From positions 301,186 through 365,185 of the forward strand of contig NZ_QHKS01000005.1 of assembly GCF_003353175.1 (NCBI RefSeq): DNA of 64,000 nt, given 5' to 3'. The stretch is from Paraburkholderia lacunae. GTDB taxonomy: Bacteria; Pseudomonadota; Gammaproteobacteria; Burkholderiales; Burkholderiaceae. The translations under genes and the position numbers were made by a program. Below are positions 9,225-17,513 of this stretch, piece after piece. Below the pieces are notes generated by a model. The model did no database searches and had not been told where the DNA came from. It saw nothing but the letters and a program-made list of their open reading frames with translations. Within the stretch, counting starts at the first letter, position 1. Each line of letters opens with the position of its first letter.

Positions 9225-10559
9225 ATGTCACCTGAAAGAACCAACCCGCTGCTGGAGCGTTTCAGTAGCCAGTACGCAACCCTGAAGGCGGCGCATCCGC
9301 AGGTGCGACTGTGCGCCCTGGTCGATTTCGCCCCCATGTCCGGCATCTGGCAGCGTCAGTTATCGGACACCCTGAAGGCCGTGCCGCGCTTTGCGCTGTA
9401 CAGCGATACCGGGCTTGATGACCTGTCGGAAACCGGCCCGTTCCTGATCGCCTGCCCTGAGCCGGAAGGCGTCGAAACGCGTGCCCTGTACAACGCGCTG
9501 AACAGTCTGACCCGACGCGATCATCGGTTCGTGTCGTGGTTATGGACGACACACGATATCGAACCGCTCATCGGCCATCTGCAAACGCTGCTGCACGCGC
9601 GGCTAGGTCCCGATGACGGTGATGCGTGGTTCTTCTTCCATCAGCCGGCCTACCTGCCTGTCCTGCATCGCGAGTTGCCCGAACCATCGCGTCGCTACAT
9701 GTTCGGGCCGTGCCTTGCGTGGTGGTGTCTCGATCCGCGCGGGGAGCTGGTCGAGCTGGCCGGCGAAAACCTGCCGCTGCCCGCCGCGTGGGACGCGTTC
9801 CCCGTGCCCGAAGAAGTGGTCAACGCCCTGCATCGGGCCGGCGCACCGGCTCAGGTGTGCGCCTGGCTAAAAAAAACCATGCCGGGCATGCTCGATCGCA
9901 CCGACGCCAATGCGCAGTTCCAGCAGATTGCGCCGCTCGTTGACCAGGCCTTTGCGTATGGCATCACCGGAAAGAGCGATCTCGGCGTGTATGCCGCCTA
10001 CGGCCTGCAATACGGCGCGCAGTACGACGATCATCCCGCCCTGCAAGGGGTGCTCACGCAGTTTCGTACCGGTGGCGCGGCACTGATCGACGCCTATGCC
10101 GCGCTGGGTAGCGGCGTGTGGAAGGAAGTGCAGGAAACGGCCCGGCAGCGAGGCGGCGGAGCCGCCGCGCAGGCGCATCAGGACAAGTTGCGCAAATACG
10201 GCTATGCCAGGGTGCGGACACGGATCATCAACCGCACGGAGCACCGCGGATGGAAGGTCCGGTTGGTCATGGAGCGCGGCAACATCATTTCTGAGTCGGC
10301 ATTGACTGACGAATTGCCGGGTGGGGTGTTTTCGGATGCGGAGCTTGACGTGCCGGCCGTGAACATTCCGATACCCGGCACCCAGGCCGTGATGAAGTGG
10401 ACGGGCCAGGCCGGGTGGGAAAACTCCGACGAGGTCGTCGTGACGGGGGAGCTGCCCCGCGCCGAAGGCGAGGGGCTGGTGATCGTGCAGTTCGCACGCG
10501 ACTTCCGCGTCTATGTGCGCATGTATGCCGAGGAGCCGAAACCGGCGCGGCAATGGTAA
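9225..10559 (+). CDS. DUF4123-containing type VI effector adaptor
   Basis: A 444-residue protein directly behind VgrG. The first about 150 residues resemble DUF4123, the adaptor domain that links a cognate effector to VgrG: ALVDFAPMSGIW, SWLWTTHDIEPLIGHLQ, FFFHQPAYLPVL, MFGPCLAWW. The last about 100 residues (from WKVRLVMERG to the end) form a separate segment. Its coding DNA recurs twice downstream as frameshifted copies (11404-11659 and 14680-14935). The start at 9225 was chosen because the longer frame from 8997 overlaps vgrG. The likely client is the DUF2235 lipase at 12192-13670. Confidence 0.85.
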   Translation: MSPERTNPLLERFSSQYATLKAAHPQVRLCALVDFAPMSGIWQRQLSDTLKAVPRFALYSDTGLDDLSETGPFLIACPEPEGVETRALYNALNSLTRRDHRFVSWLWTTHDIEPLIGHLQTLLHARLGPDDGDAWFFFHQPAYLPVLHRELPEPSRRYMFGPCLAWWCLDPRGELVELAGENLPLPAAWDAFPVPEEVVNALHRAGAPAQVCAWLKKTMPGMLDRTDANAQFQQIAPLVDQAFAYGITGKSDLGVYAAYGLQYGAQYDDHPALQGVLTQFRTGGAALIDAYAALGSGVWKEVQETARQRGGGAAAQAHQDKLRKYGYARVRTRIINRTEHRGWKVRLVMERGNIISESALTDELPGGVFSDAELDVPAVNIPIPGTQAVMKWTGQAGWENSDEVVVTGELPRAEGEGLVIVQFARDFRVYVRMYAEEPKPARQW

Positions 10560-10614
10560 CGAACACTGGGGAGAAGATGAATGATTTGCGAAGCCTTCTT
10601 GGGGTACTTGCGTT

Positions 10615-10746
10615 ATGAGGGTGATGTTTCGAATGCTCGTGGTTGCGGTGATTATTCTGCCGCTAAGTGGTTGTATGACGACAGCATTGGTGGTCTGGTG
10701 CCAGACGAAAGTAATGTCTGATCCGGACTTTAACTGCTGGAAATAG
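10615..10746 (+). CDS. 43-residue lipoprotein with DPDFNCWK tail
   Basis: A very short gene. The product has a signal peptide with lipobox LSGC (Cys20) and ends in SDPDFNCWK. The upstream reading frame 10577-10618 (13 codons) ends in an ATGA overlap with this start, which may couple translation. A paralogue with the same PDFNCWK motif lies at 15030-15248, also behind a copy of the DUF4123 C-terminal segment. Membrane anchoring in the envelope is predicted. The role is unknown; the place in the locus suggests an accessory or immunity-related peptide. Confidence 0.6.
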   Translation: MRVMFRMLVVAVIILPLSGCMTTALVVWCQTKVMSDPDFNCWK

Positions 10747-10804
10747 GCCACCAATCCAGACGACAGGAATAGTCACCCATTGTTTGTTAAGCCTTAGGAC
10801 CAGA

Positions 10805-11305
10805 ATGAAACGGATCATGATATTACTGGTATCGATCGCGGTACTGATTAGCGCGTGTGCGAGGGCACAGCCTCGCGGTTATGTGGACGCAACAGCATGG
10901 AGTGCGAACTACACGGAAGACTACATCCATGAGTTCCACATTCAAACGGCGTCCGGCCAGGACACGGGACTGGAAGGCATCCAGGTTGGGGAGTTTTCGA
11001 AAGGCGGAAAGGGGGGCAGTGAGTGCTGTTCGCTCATCCCTGGCGTGGGCCAGACGATCCGGGTCGTCTGGACTGTCGCTAACACCGACGACAAGGCACA
11101 GTGGAAAACCTACAGCAGGGATGTCGTCGTGATTGGCTCGATGCCAATGGAGAAAGATGCATACAACATTCTGATGGTCAGATTCTTCCCGGACCATCAA
11201 GTGGAAGCGGAGTTGATACCTGACCGTGGGAAAACCGGTTTGCCTAGCCTTCGCGTCGATAAATTGTTTTCTGGCCAGCGCGTGATGCGCAAGATGGGGG
11301 AATAG
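10805..11305 (+). CDS. DUF3304-like lipoprotein, candidate lipase immunity protein (copy 1)
   Basis: 166 residues with a lipoprotein signal peptide (MKRIMILLVSIAVLISAC, lipobox ISAC). The mature part has NYTEDYIHEF, GGKGGSECCSLIPGVGQT and LMVRFFPDHQVEAE, which I recognise as the DUF3304 pattern common in Burkholderiales. Periplasmic lipoproteins beside type VI lipases often serve as immunity proteins; that role is inferred from context. A homologue with the same C-terminal pattern is at 11686-12189, and a C-terminal scrap of a third is at 15833-15874. Start chosen at MKRIM, with AGGA a few bases upstream. Confidence 0.8.
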   Translation: MKRIMILLVSIAVLISACARAQPRGYVDATAWSANYTEDYIHEFHIQTASGQDTGLEGIQVGEFSKGGKGGSECCSLIPGVGQTIRVVWTVANTDDKAQWKTYSRDVVVIGSMPMEKDAYNILMVRFFPDHQVEAELIPDRGKTGLPSLRVDKLFSGQRVMRKMGE

Positions 11306-11307
11306 CG

Positions 11308-11659
11308 ATGCAGGACTGGATTACCGATAACCACGATACGTTTCACCAGGCGCTCAAGACCGCCACGGAACTGCACGCCGAGGAATTCATGACCTGCGCG
11401 ACCTGCGAACAGCGGGGCGGGGTGTTTTCGGATGCGGAGCTTGACGTCGCGAGCGTAAACATCCCGATACCCGGAACCCAGGCCGCGATGAAGTGGACCG
11501 GCCAGGCCGCGTGGGCAAACTCCGATGAGGTCGTCGTGACGGGGGGAGCTGCCCCGCGCCGAAGGCGAGGGGCTGGCGATCGTCCAGTTCGCACGCGACT
11601 TCCGCGTCTATGTGCGCATGTATGCCGAGGAGCCGAAACCGGCGCGGCAATGGCAATAA
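11308..11659 (+). pseudogene. Chimeric remnant: lipase N-terminus joined to DUF4123-protein C-terminus
   Basis: The first about 35 codons (MQDWITDNHDTFHQALKTAT and onward to ATCEQ) nearly match the start of the lipase gene at 12192. They then switch to the C-terminal part of the DUF4123 protein (GGVFSDAELDV, IPIPGTQAAMKWTGQA). After GTGACG there are six G where the intact gene has five, so the frame shifts. The original frame would end in RQWQ with TAA at 11657-11659. The shifted frame reads on into the second DUF3304 gene. This looks like a product of unequal recombination and is probably not functional. Confidence 0.85.
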
Positions 11660-11685
11660 CACACGGGAAAAGGTCAGGCATCCGG

Positions 11686-12189
11686 ATGAAAAAAATAACG
11701 ATATTGCTGGTATCGATTGCGTTGATGGTTAGCGCGTGTGCGGCATCTTCTCTTGGGCAAGGTATAGCAGACGCTTCCGTTATGGGGGCCAACTATACGA
11801 ACGACTACATCAACTTTACGTTGATGTCTCCATCGGGAAAGAACCTTGGCATGGGAGGGGACGCAAAACCGTTTTCAGACGGCGGAGCAGGAGGCACGGC
11901 TTGCTGCGCGCTACTTCCCGGCGTCGGTCAGACTGTCCGCGTGGAATTTAGAGTCGGTGGATTCAACGATGCAGCCGACCAGTACAAAACCTACATTCGA
12001 GATGTGGTCGTAAAGGGAGTTACATCGAATGACCCTGACTCGATGAATTATTTGATCGTCCGTTTTTTTCCAGATCACAACGTGGAAGCTGAATTCATAA
12101 CGGAGTCTCTGAAATCTGGTGCTCCCGTTAGCCCTCGGGTTGACGAATTATTTTACGGACGGCGTGTTATGCGTCACTTGGGAGAGTAA
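11686..12189 (+). CDS. DUF3304-like lipoprotein, candidate lipase immunity protein (copy 2)
   Basis: 167 residues. The signal peptide MKKITILLVSIALMVSAC ends in lipobox VSAC. The mature part repeats the family pattern: ANYTNDYINF, GGAGGTACCALLPGVGQT, LIVRFFPDHNVEAEF, and SPRVDELFYGRRVMR near the end. It lies 3 bases upstream of the DUF2235 lipase, the typical place for a cognate immunity gene. GC content is visibly lower than in neighbouring housekeeping genes. The open frame extends upstream through the frameshifted chimera, but the real start is the ATG at 11686, which carries the signal peptide. Confidence 0.8.
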   Translation: MKKITILLVSIALMVSACAASSLGQGIADASVMGANYTNDYINFTLMSPSGKNLGMGGDAKPFSDGGAGGTACCALLPGVGQTVRVEFRVGGFNDAADQYKTYIRDVVVKGVTSNDPDSMNYLIVRFFPDHNVEAEFITESLKSGAPVSPRVDELFYGRRVMRHLGE

Positions 12190-12191
12190 CC

Positions 12192-13670
12192 ATGCAGGAC
12201 TGGATCACCGATAACCACGATACGTTCCACCAGGCGCTCAAGACCGCCACGCAGCTGCACGCCGAGGAGTTCATGACCTGCACGACCTGCGAGCAGCAGC
12301 CGTGGTTCAGCTTTTTCTTCGATGGCACCGGGAACAACAAATTCCAGGACGCTGCTTTGCAAAAGCTGTCAAACGTCGCCCGCCTTTACGAGGGACACGA
12401 CGAAGAACGACCGCTAATCTCGCGCTTTTATTATGCCGGGGTCGGCACGCCGCTTGATGCCAGTGATCCGGGGTGGTGGGAGAAGATCCGCGACAGCGAG
12501 GCGCTGGGTGGCGGAGTCGCACTCGGTTCCGATGTACGACTAGCCAAGGCTGAAGGTGAATTTAAACTTGAGCTGCGACGTAATCACAAAGTCAGCCGGA
12601 TCGACGTTGCCGTGTTCGGTTTCTCGCGTGGCGCGGCACTCGCGCGTGCGTTCGTGAACCGGCTGCTGAAGAAGTGCGAGATGAAGGACGGCGTGCCCTG
12701 CTGGCCGTGCCCCACGGCGCTCGATGGCGAGTCCGCGCCGCTGCACTTCCGTTTCCTTGGCCTGTTCGATACGGTGGAGTCGGTCGGGCTGCCCGCGTAT
12801 GACCTGAACAGCGGCATGCTGATGCATGTGCCCGATCAGGTCGAGCGGTGCTTTCACATCGCGGCTGGTCACGAACTGCGCGCCTGCTTTCCGCTGACGC
12901 CGGTGCGCAACGGCAGCGCGTCCTGCGAACAGCTAGTGTGGCCGGGCGTGCATTCCGATATCGGCGGCGGTTATCGTCCCGACGAACAGGCCCGCTCCGA
13001 CCAGCTTGCACGCCTCGCGCTGAACCGCATGCGCCTGGAGGGTGCCATCAGCGGTGTGCCGTTCACCGCACCGTCGCTCGCCACCAAGGACGTGCATGAC
13101 CTGTTCGAGTACGACGAGGAGGTGAAGGCCTTGTTCGATGAATACATGGGCAAGGTCGGCACCGGCGGCACGCTGGAGGCGCAGATTTTCGCGCACATGC
13201 GCCTCTACTATGGCTGGCTGAAGGTGCGTTTCGGGCAGAAGCCGTGTGACCTCTACAAGGGCGTGTGCTCGGCCGACCCGGAAGTGAATGCGCAACTGCA
13301 ACGCATCCAGCAGTTCCATGACCGCCTGAAGATCGACGCGGACACGATGAACTGGCGCAAGTACCTGACGGATCTGTGGAAGACCGACCGGAGCGAATAC
13401 GATCGCACGATCGCAACCGCCGGCGGCCCTGGCGGGATGAACCGGTTGCTGTCGGACGAGGAAGCCGCCTACTGGGATGCCTGGCTGAATCCGCCCACGC
13501 TGTCGCCGGATCTGGTGCGCTTCTTCGACCAGTACGTGCACGACTCGCGCGCGGGGTTCCTGCGCATCGACAGCAGCGGCTACCTGAGGTCGCGTCAGAT
13601 CATCGAGCCGTCCGGCACGCTGAAGACCGTCGCGCAGCCCGTGGCCGCGCCTCAACTGGCGTTGTCCTGA
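12192..13670 (+). CDS. DUF2235 alpha/beta hydrolase, type VI lipase effector (Tle1-like)
   Basis: 492 residues. After a short N-terminal segment the DUF2235 domain opens with FFFDGTGNN. The nucleophile elbow is GFSRGA with S145; D193 in LFDTVESVG and H254 in PGVHSDIGGGY complete the likely catalytic triad. DUF2235 proteins beside vgrG/DUF4123 genes are antibacterial phospholipases of the Tle1 class. The ATG follows GGAGAGTAACC. The first 35 residues are duplicated in the chimera at 11308, which suggests a mobile or recombining N-terminal loading segment. The upstream DUF3304 lipoprotein is the obvious immunity candidate. Confidence 0.88.
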   Translation: MQDWITDNHDTFHQALKTATQLHAEEFMTCTTCEQQPWFSFFFDGTGNNKFQDAALQKLSNVARLYEGHDEERPLISRFYYAGVGTPLDASDPGWWEKIRDSEALGGGVALGSDVRLAKAEGEFKLELRRNHKVSRIDVAVFGFSRGAALARAFVNRLLKKCEMKDGVPCWPCPTALDGESAPLHFRFLGLFDTVESVGLPAYDLNSGMLMHVPDQVERCFHIAAGHELRACFPLTPVRNGSASCEQLVWPGVHSDIGGGYRPDEQARSDQLARLALNRMRLEGAISGVPFTAPSLATKDVHDLFEYDEEVKALFDEYMGKVGTGGTLEAQIFAHMRLYYGWLKVRFGQKPCDLYKGVCSADPEVNAQLQRIQQFHDRLKIDADTMNWRKYLTDLWKTDRSEYDRTIATAGGPGGMNRLLSDEEAAYWDAWLNPPTLSPDLVRFFDQYVHDSRAGFLRIDSSGYLRSRQIIEPSGTLKTVAQPVAAPQLALS

Positions 13671-13672
13671 TC

Positions 13673-14320
13673 ATGCAGCCGTCTGACACTTACCCGGAGC
13701 GCGATGGCTTTACGCTCTCGCCATTCTTCGCGGAACTGCCCGCCTATGTCATGACGTTTCACGACGAGGAGGGCGACTTGCGCGTCGTGACGGAAAAAGT
13801 CGAGCTGGGGCGCGCGATGACCTGCTACCTCTCGCCCGTGGACGCGTTGATCGAAGTGCTGCAATTGAACCAGATGCTCGGAACGCAGTACGGGGTCATG
13901 CCGGCGCAACTGGTCCCAGCGGAGCGGTGGCGCGATGCGGACGGCCGGGGGCTGATCGCCAATGTCCACCTGGGCTGGCCGGTCCAGAATGGCCGGCTGC
14001 TGCTGCGTCCCGCCGGCGCGCTCGGGGGCTACGGCAGGATGATGCATCACTGGGCGCGTGAACCGCTGCGCTTCGAATTCGATGAGACCGTGCTGGCCGA
14101 GGTAACCCGCCTGCACGAATGGGCGGGCCTGTTCGCCTGGCGCGAAACGCTGGAGGAGGTGCGCGCATGGAAGCCGGAGCGGGTTGCCCGCGTGGTCGCG
14201 CGGGCGCTGGCTTCAATCGGGGTGGCAAGGGGCGACGTGACGCAGTGCAGGCAGGTCGCGCTGTTTGATCCGGAGTCGGGCCAGTGGCATTTTGTGCCAC
14301 GGGCCGGTTCATCGACGTAA
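13673..14320 (+). CDS. Unknown type VI locus protein, copy A
   Basis: 215 residues, no family recognised. It begins 2 bases after the lipase stop. A homologue is at 15154-15798. Shared blocks are CYLSPVDALIE, VHLGWPVQNGRLLLR, WAGLFAWRETLEEVRAW and ALFDPESGQWHFVP at the very end. No signal peptide or membrane segment is visible, so the product is probably cytoplasmic. Its fixed place behind the lipase points to a chaperone, loading factor or second effector-associated function. This is inference from position only. Confidence 0.7.
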   Translation: MQPSDTYPERDGFTLSPFFAELPAYVMTFHDEEGDLRVVTEKVELGRAMTCYLSPVDALIEVLQLNQMLGTQYGVMPAQLVPAERWRDADGRGLIANVHLGWPVQNGRLLLRPAGALGGYGRMMHHWAREPLRFEFDETVLAEVTRLHEWAGLFAWRETLEEVRAWKPERVARVVARALASIGVARGDVTQCRQVALFDPESGQWHFVPRAGSST

Positions 14321-14344
14321 CGTCATGCATGCAGGGAGATCAAT

Positions 14345-14647
14345 TTGAACGCTCGCTACGATATTCGCCACGGCGATAGCACGACGGCCGACGGGCGGGT
14401 CATCGCCACGTCGCCCGGTGACACGCTGGACGGCGTGGCAGTTGCGTATGAAGGTGACGCGGTGTGGTGCCCGAAATGCAGGACGACCGGGAAAATCGTC
14501 TGCGTGGGTGAGCGCCTGCCCGACCGGGGGCCGGGCGGCCGTCAGTCGGCGCTGGGTGGTGACTGGTGTCTGTGCAAATGCCGGCCATGCCCGTTGCTGA
14601 TTCCCTCGCAATGCCGCTGTGGTACGGGCGTATGGGCTGTGTGCTGA
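14345..14647 (+). CDS. PAAR-domain protein with altered C-terminus
   Basis: 100 residues from a TTG start with AGGGAGATCAA upstream. The pattern RYDIRHGDSTTADGRVI, YEGDAVWCPKC, GKIVCVGERLPDRGPGG and DWCLCKCRP is that of PAAR proteins, which cap the VgrG spike. After LIPSQ the last residues (CRCGTGVWAVC) do not look typical. The DNA there runs into the second chimeric remnant, so the original end was probably replaced by recombination. It may still be functional because the PAAR core is complete. Confidence 0.82.
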   Translation: MNARYDIRHGDSTTADGRVIATSPGDTLDGVAVAYEGDAVWCPKCRTTGKIVCVGERLPDRGPGGRQSALGGDWCLCKCRPCPLLIPSQCRCGTGVWAVC

Positions 14648-14656
14648 GTGGTTGGG

Positions 14657-14935
14657 AGGAGTTCATGAACTGCGCGACCTGCGAACAGCGGGGCGGGGTG
14701 TTTTCGGATGCGGAGCTTGACGTCGCGAGCGTAAACATCCCGATACCCGGAACCCAGGCCGCGATGAAGTGGACCGGCCAGGCCGCGTGGGCAAACTCCG
14801 ATGAGGTCGTCGTGACGGGGGGAGCTGCCCCGCGCCGAAGGCGAGGGGCTGGTGATTGTGCAGTTCGCACGCGACTACCGCGTCTACGTGCGCATGTATG
14901 CCGAGGAACCGAAGCCGCCCGTGCGGCAGTGGTAA
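14657..14935 (+). pseudogene. Second chimeric remnant (lipase N-terminal scrap plus DUF4123-protein C-terminus)
   Basis: From GAGGAGTTCATGAAC onward the DNA nearly duplicates 11381-11659: ATCEQRGGVFSDAELDV, IPIPGTQAAMKWTGQAAW. It shares the same extra G after GTGACG, so the frame is shifted in the same way. The original frame would end in VRQW with TAA at 14933-14935. The shared frameshift shows that one remnant was copied from the other, or both from a common broken copy. Confidence 0.85.
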
Positions 14936-14958
14936 CTGGGCAGAAACGCAGATCGTGA

Positions 14959-15033
14959 GTGAAAAAATTGAGACTTATCGCCGCTCTGACATTGAGTGTG
15001 GTGCTGTGTAGGCGAAACGGACGATTCAATTGA
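14959..15033 (+). pseudogene. Orphan lipoprotein signal peptide scrap
   Basis: A GTG-started frame of 24 codons reads VKKLRLIAALTLSVVLC and then RRNGRFN before a stop. The first part is a plausible lipoprotein signal peptide with no mature domain behind it. It probably remains from a deleted lipoprotein gene of this locus. Too short to be sure. Confidence 0.4.
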
Positions 15034-15248
15034 TCGTAGGCGTGCTCATCATGCTACCGCGCGGCTGCTGCTTTACGCTTTGGTGCGCGACGCAGCGGAT
15101 GTCAGAGCCGGACTTTAATTGCTGGAAGTGGTGGATCAATCACGGAGGGACGGGTGTCATTCAGGCCGGAGCAAAACGATACAGCACAGGGATTTTTCAG
15201 GAGCCCACCTGCGTGGGTTCTTACCTTCCGCGACGGGGAAGGATTTGA
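15030..15248 (+). CDS. Small lipoprotein-like paralogue with PDFNCWK motif, possibly degraded
   Basis: 72 residues from a TTG start. A hydrophobic segment (IVGVLIMLPRGCC) is followed by MSEPDFNCWK, matching the 43-residue lipoprotein at 10615-10746. The frame then continues into extra residues that overlap the next gene. Either the true product is shorter, or the stop codon after CWK was lost. No good ribosome binding site is seen. Confidence 0.45.
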   Translation: MIVGVLIMLPRGCCFTLWCATQRMSEPDFNCWKWWINHGGTGVIQAGAKRYSTGIFQEPTCVGSYLPRRGRI

Positions 15249-15798
15249 GTGCATTGGCAAGGAGCGGACCCAGGCCGGACTCGCGGTGAGCTGCTACCTG
15301 TCGCCATTGGATGCAGCAATCGAGGCGGCATGCCTCACGAAAGCAGGACGCCCGCATCGCTCGATGGCCGCGTCGGCCCTGGACCTGGGCGCGTTTCTGG
15401 GTGAACGCGACAGTGAGCTCGTCGCGGCCATGCATGTGGGCTGGCCCGCACATAACGGCGTCCTGCTGCGGCACTCCGACGGCAGACCGGGACGCTGCTG
15501 CAGGCTGATGCGACAGCCTCTCGGGATACCGACGACGTTCGAGGTGGACGCGCGGACGCTTGCAGCGTACAGCGCTTCCCGCGAGCGTGCCGGACTGTTC
15601 GCCTGGGCGGAGACGGTGCGGGAGGTGCGGACATGGCCTGCGACCCGGATCCGCCACGTCGCGACGAAGGCAGTTGCCGCGATCACCTCACGATGCGAGG
15701 CCGATCACTGGAAAACAGCGACCCAGCTCGCGGCATTCGACCCGGAGTTCGGGCAGTGGCATTTCGTACCGTTTTCGTCCGGCGGCGAGGCGCTGTAA
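15154..15798 (+). CDS. Unknown type VI locus protein, copy B
   Basis: 214 residues from a GTG start with CGGAGGGA just upstream. Paralogue of the 13673-14320 protein, with CYLSPLDAAIEA, MHVGWPAHNGVLLR, RAGLFAWAETVREVRTW and FDPEFGQWHFVP in the same order. The N-terminal 15 residues differ and may have been acquired at a recombination point. It has no intact lipase next to it, which suggests an orphaned module left after rearrangement. Function unknown. Confidence 0.68.
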   Translation: MSFRPEQNDTAQGFFRSPPAWVLTFRDGEGFECIGKERTQAGLAVSCYLSPLDAAIEAACLTKAGRPHRSMAASALDLGAFLGERDSELVAAMHVGWPAHNGVLLRHSDGRPGRCCRLMRQPLGIPTTFEVDARTLAAYSASRERAGLFAWAETVREVRTWPATRIRHVATKAVAAITSRCEADHWKTATQLAAFDPEFGQWHFVPFSSGGEAL

Positions 15799-15832
15799 AG
15801 CGCGGAATGACGCTGGTTATCAGACACGAGGA

Positions 15833-15874
15833 GAAGCAGTCAGCCCTCGCGTCGACAAATTTTTTTATGGCCGG
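15833..15874 (+). pseudogene. C-terminal scrap of a third DUF3304 lipoprotein gene
   Basis: One frame reads EAVSPRVDKFFYGR, which matches the end of the lipoprotein at 11686-12189 (APVSPRVDELFYGRR). Nothing upstream in this frame resembles the rest of the protein. It marks where a third effector-immunity unit once ended. Confidence 0.65.
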
Positions 15875-15888
15875 TTGAGCGCGCGGAA

Positions 15889-16131
15889 ATGTGCACGTGG
15901 TGTCCCAGCATCCTGCAAGTCGCGCCGCCGTTCAAAGGGCGCATGGCGGTGCTGAAGCTGAAGGAGGCGTTCGAGCCGCGACAACTCAGCATCGTCACCC
16001 GGCGCAACAGCACGCTTGGAAGCGCGGCCCTTGGTTTTATCGAGTGCCTTTTGCAGGTCATTCGCCTGCATGCGCGGTCGGCAAAGAAAGAAGATCTTGC
16101 GTTGTTCGATACGCTGACCTTGCTCGTTTGA
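15889..16131 (+). pseudogene. LysR-type regulator, C-terminal fragment
   Basis: About 80 codons whose product contains LKEAFEPRQLSIVTRRNSTLGSA and FIECLL, resembling the last part of LysR effector-binding domains. There is no N-terminal helix-turn-helix. It is probably the stump of a regulator cut by the arrival or rearrangement of the type VI locus. The short open frame has no ribosome binding site. Confidence 0.55.
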
Positions 16132-16159
16132 TCGCCACGCAGAACTGGTATCGCCGCGC

Positions 16160-17308
16160 TCAAGCTACCGGCGTAGCCGGCGCACCCGCCGTATATCTCC
16201 GCAGTCGCTGGGAAATCAGATGTGAAGGCCTTTCGATCATCCGGTAGAACGCATAGCTGATGGCGAACGCCAAGGCCACTTGCACGAACCATGCTAAGCG
16301 GGATGTGCCGTCGAACCCGGTCATTTCCAGCAGGGCAAGCGCCATCTTGTGGCACAGATAGAGGCTATAGGACCACGCCCCGAAAGCAGCCAGTCGGGAC
16401 CAGATCCCAGCGTTGGACGGCGTGGCGGTCTCCGTCGCGATCCAGATCGCCGCAAGAAACTGGAATAGCGGCAGCGTGATATCAGGTGTAATCAGCGGCA
16501 CGAGCGCCGGTTTGAGATTCGACTCGGACAGCAGAATCATGACTGCCGCCCCGGCTGCGACAACCGTCACTCGCAGCGCAACCAGATGGTTTGCGAGGTA
16601 GCGAGTGCTCCGATCGAGGCCGCGCTTGATCATCATGGTGAGCGGCGAATACGCGCCACGCATCTGAAACTGCTGTGCATTGCGCTGGGTTTCCGCGATC
16701 AGGCAGCCGAAAATCCATCCAGCCGCATACAGTAAAGCCGTACCCGGCACCCGATAGGTCTCGTAGACGCAGCCGTGGCACGCAGGGTGCCCAAACAGAC
16801 GAACCGCCGCCACCATTACGCCGGCTGCCATCGCGCTGCCGACGATCATTTCACCGATGTAGCGAAACCGGAGCCGCAAGATCGGATAAACGGCGTAATA
16901 CACCATCTCGCAGTAGAGCGACCAAAGCACGGATTCCAGATAATTTTGCCCGGTCGGCAACGGCTGGATGAGGCATAGCAGGATGACCAGCGGCAAGCCG
17001 ATGCGAATGAATCTGGATGCGTAATAGTTGATCGGCTTGAGCGTGACATCCTTCTGATAAGCGTTGTGGATGCAATAGCCGGAAATGACAAAGAACACGA
17101 TGACGGCGGCGGGCCCCGCAAACAGCGCTGTCGATGCGGACCACAACGCGCCGCCGAGGAAGGCCAATTGATGCGGGAGCAGTTCTTTGAATGCGGGCGG
17201 TTTGAAGTGATACATCAAGACCCAGAAAGCCGCGAGGAATCGAATGGCGTCGATCTTTAACGATTTATTCAAATTCGCGGACGCTGACAGATTCAAGGTG
17301 ATCGCCAC
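16160..17308 (-). CDS. Membrane acyltransferase, family 3 (OafA/YrhL-like)
   Basis: 382 residues with about ten hydrophobic segments. The first, IRFLAAFWVLMYHF, carries the conserved R and the catalytic-type histidine of acyltransferase family 3. FFVISGYCIHNAY and SLYCEMVYYAVYPIL are further family blocks. Such inner-membrane enzymes transfer acetyl or other acyl groups to surface glycans. No glycan genes are adjacent, so the acceptor is unknown. It stands alone; the upstream 17309-17513 is its promoter region. Confidence 0.85.
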   Translation of the reverse strand: MAITLNLSASANLNKSLKIDAIRFLAAFWVLMYHFKPPAFKELLPHQLAFLGGALWSASTALFAGPAAVIVFFVISGYCIHNAYQKDVTLKPINYYASRFIRIGLPLVILLCLIQPLPTGQNYLESVLWSLYCEMVYYAVYPILRLRFRYIGEMIVGSAMAAGVMVAAVRLFGHPACHGCVYETYRVPGTALLYAAGWIFGCLIAETQRNAQQFQMRGAYSPLTMMIKRGLDRSTRYLANHLVALRVTVVAAGAAVMILLSESNLKPALVPLITPDITLPLFQFLAAIWIATETATPSNAGIWSRLAAFGAWSYSLYLCHKMALALLEMTGFDGTSRLAWFVQVALAFAISYAFYRMIERPSHLISQRLRRYTAGAPATPVA

Positions 17309-17513
17309 TCGCTGCCCCTTTTATATTCAGGCTGCGACGATCTTACCTTTGCGCTCGATGACAAAAATCGAAAAAAAATCGCGAAATTAATGTCCATCCG
17401 GACGCCCTCCGCCGTCGTCGAACACGAACTCCGCGGTATGTCGCTCGGTATGTCCTTTGGTTGGAAAGTGGCGGCGGGGGCTGCGCGGAATATGCGCACT
17501 TTACGCAGTAGTT

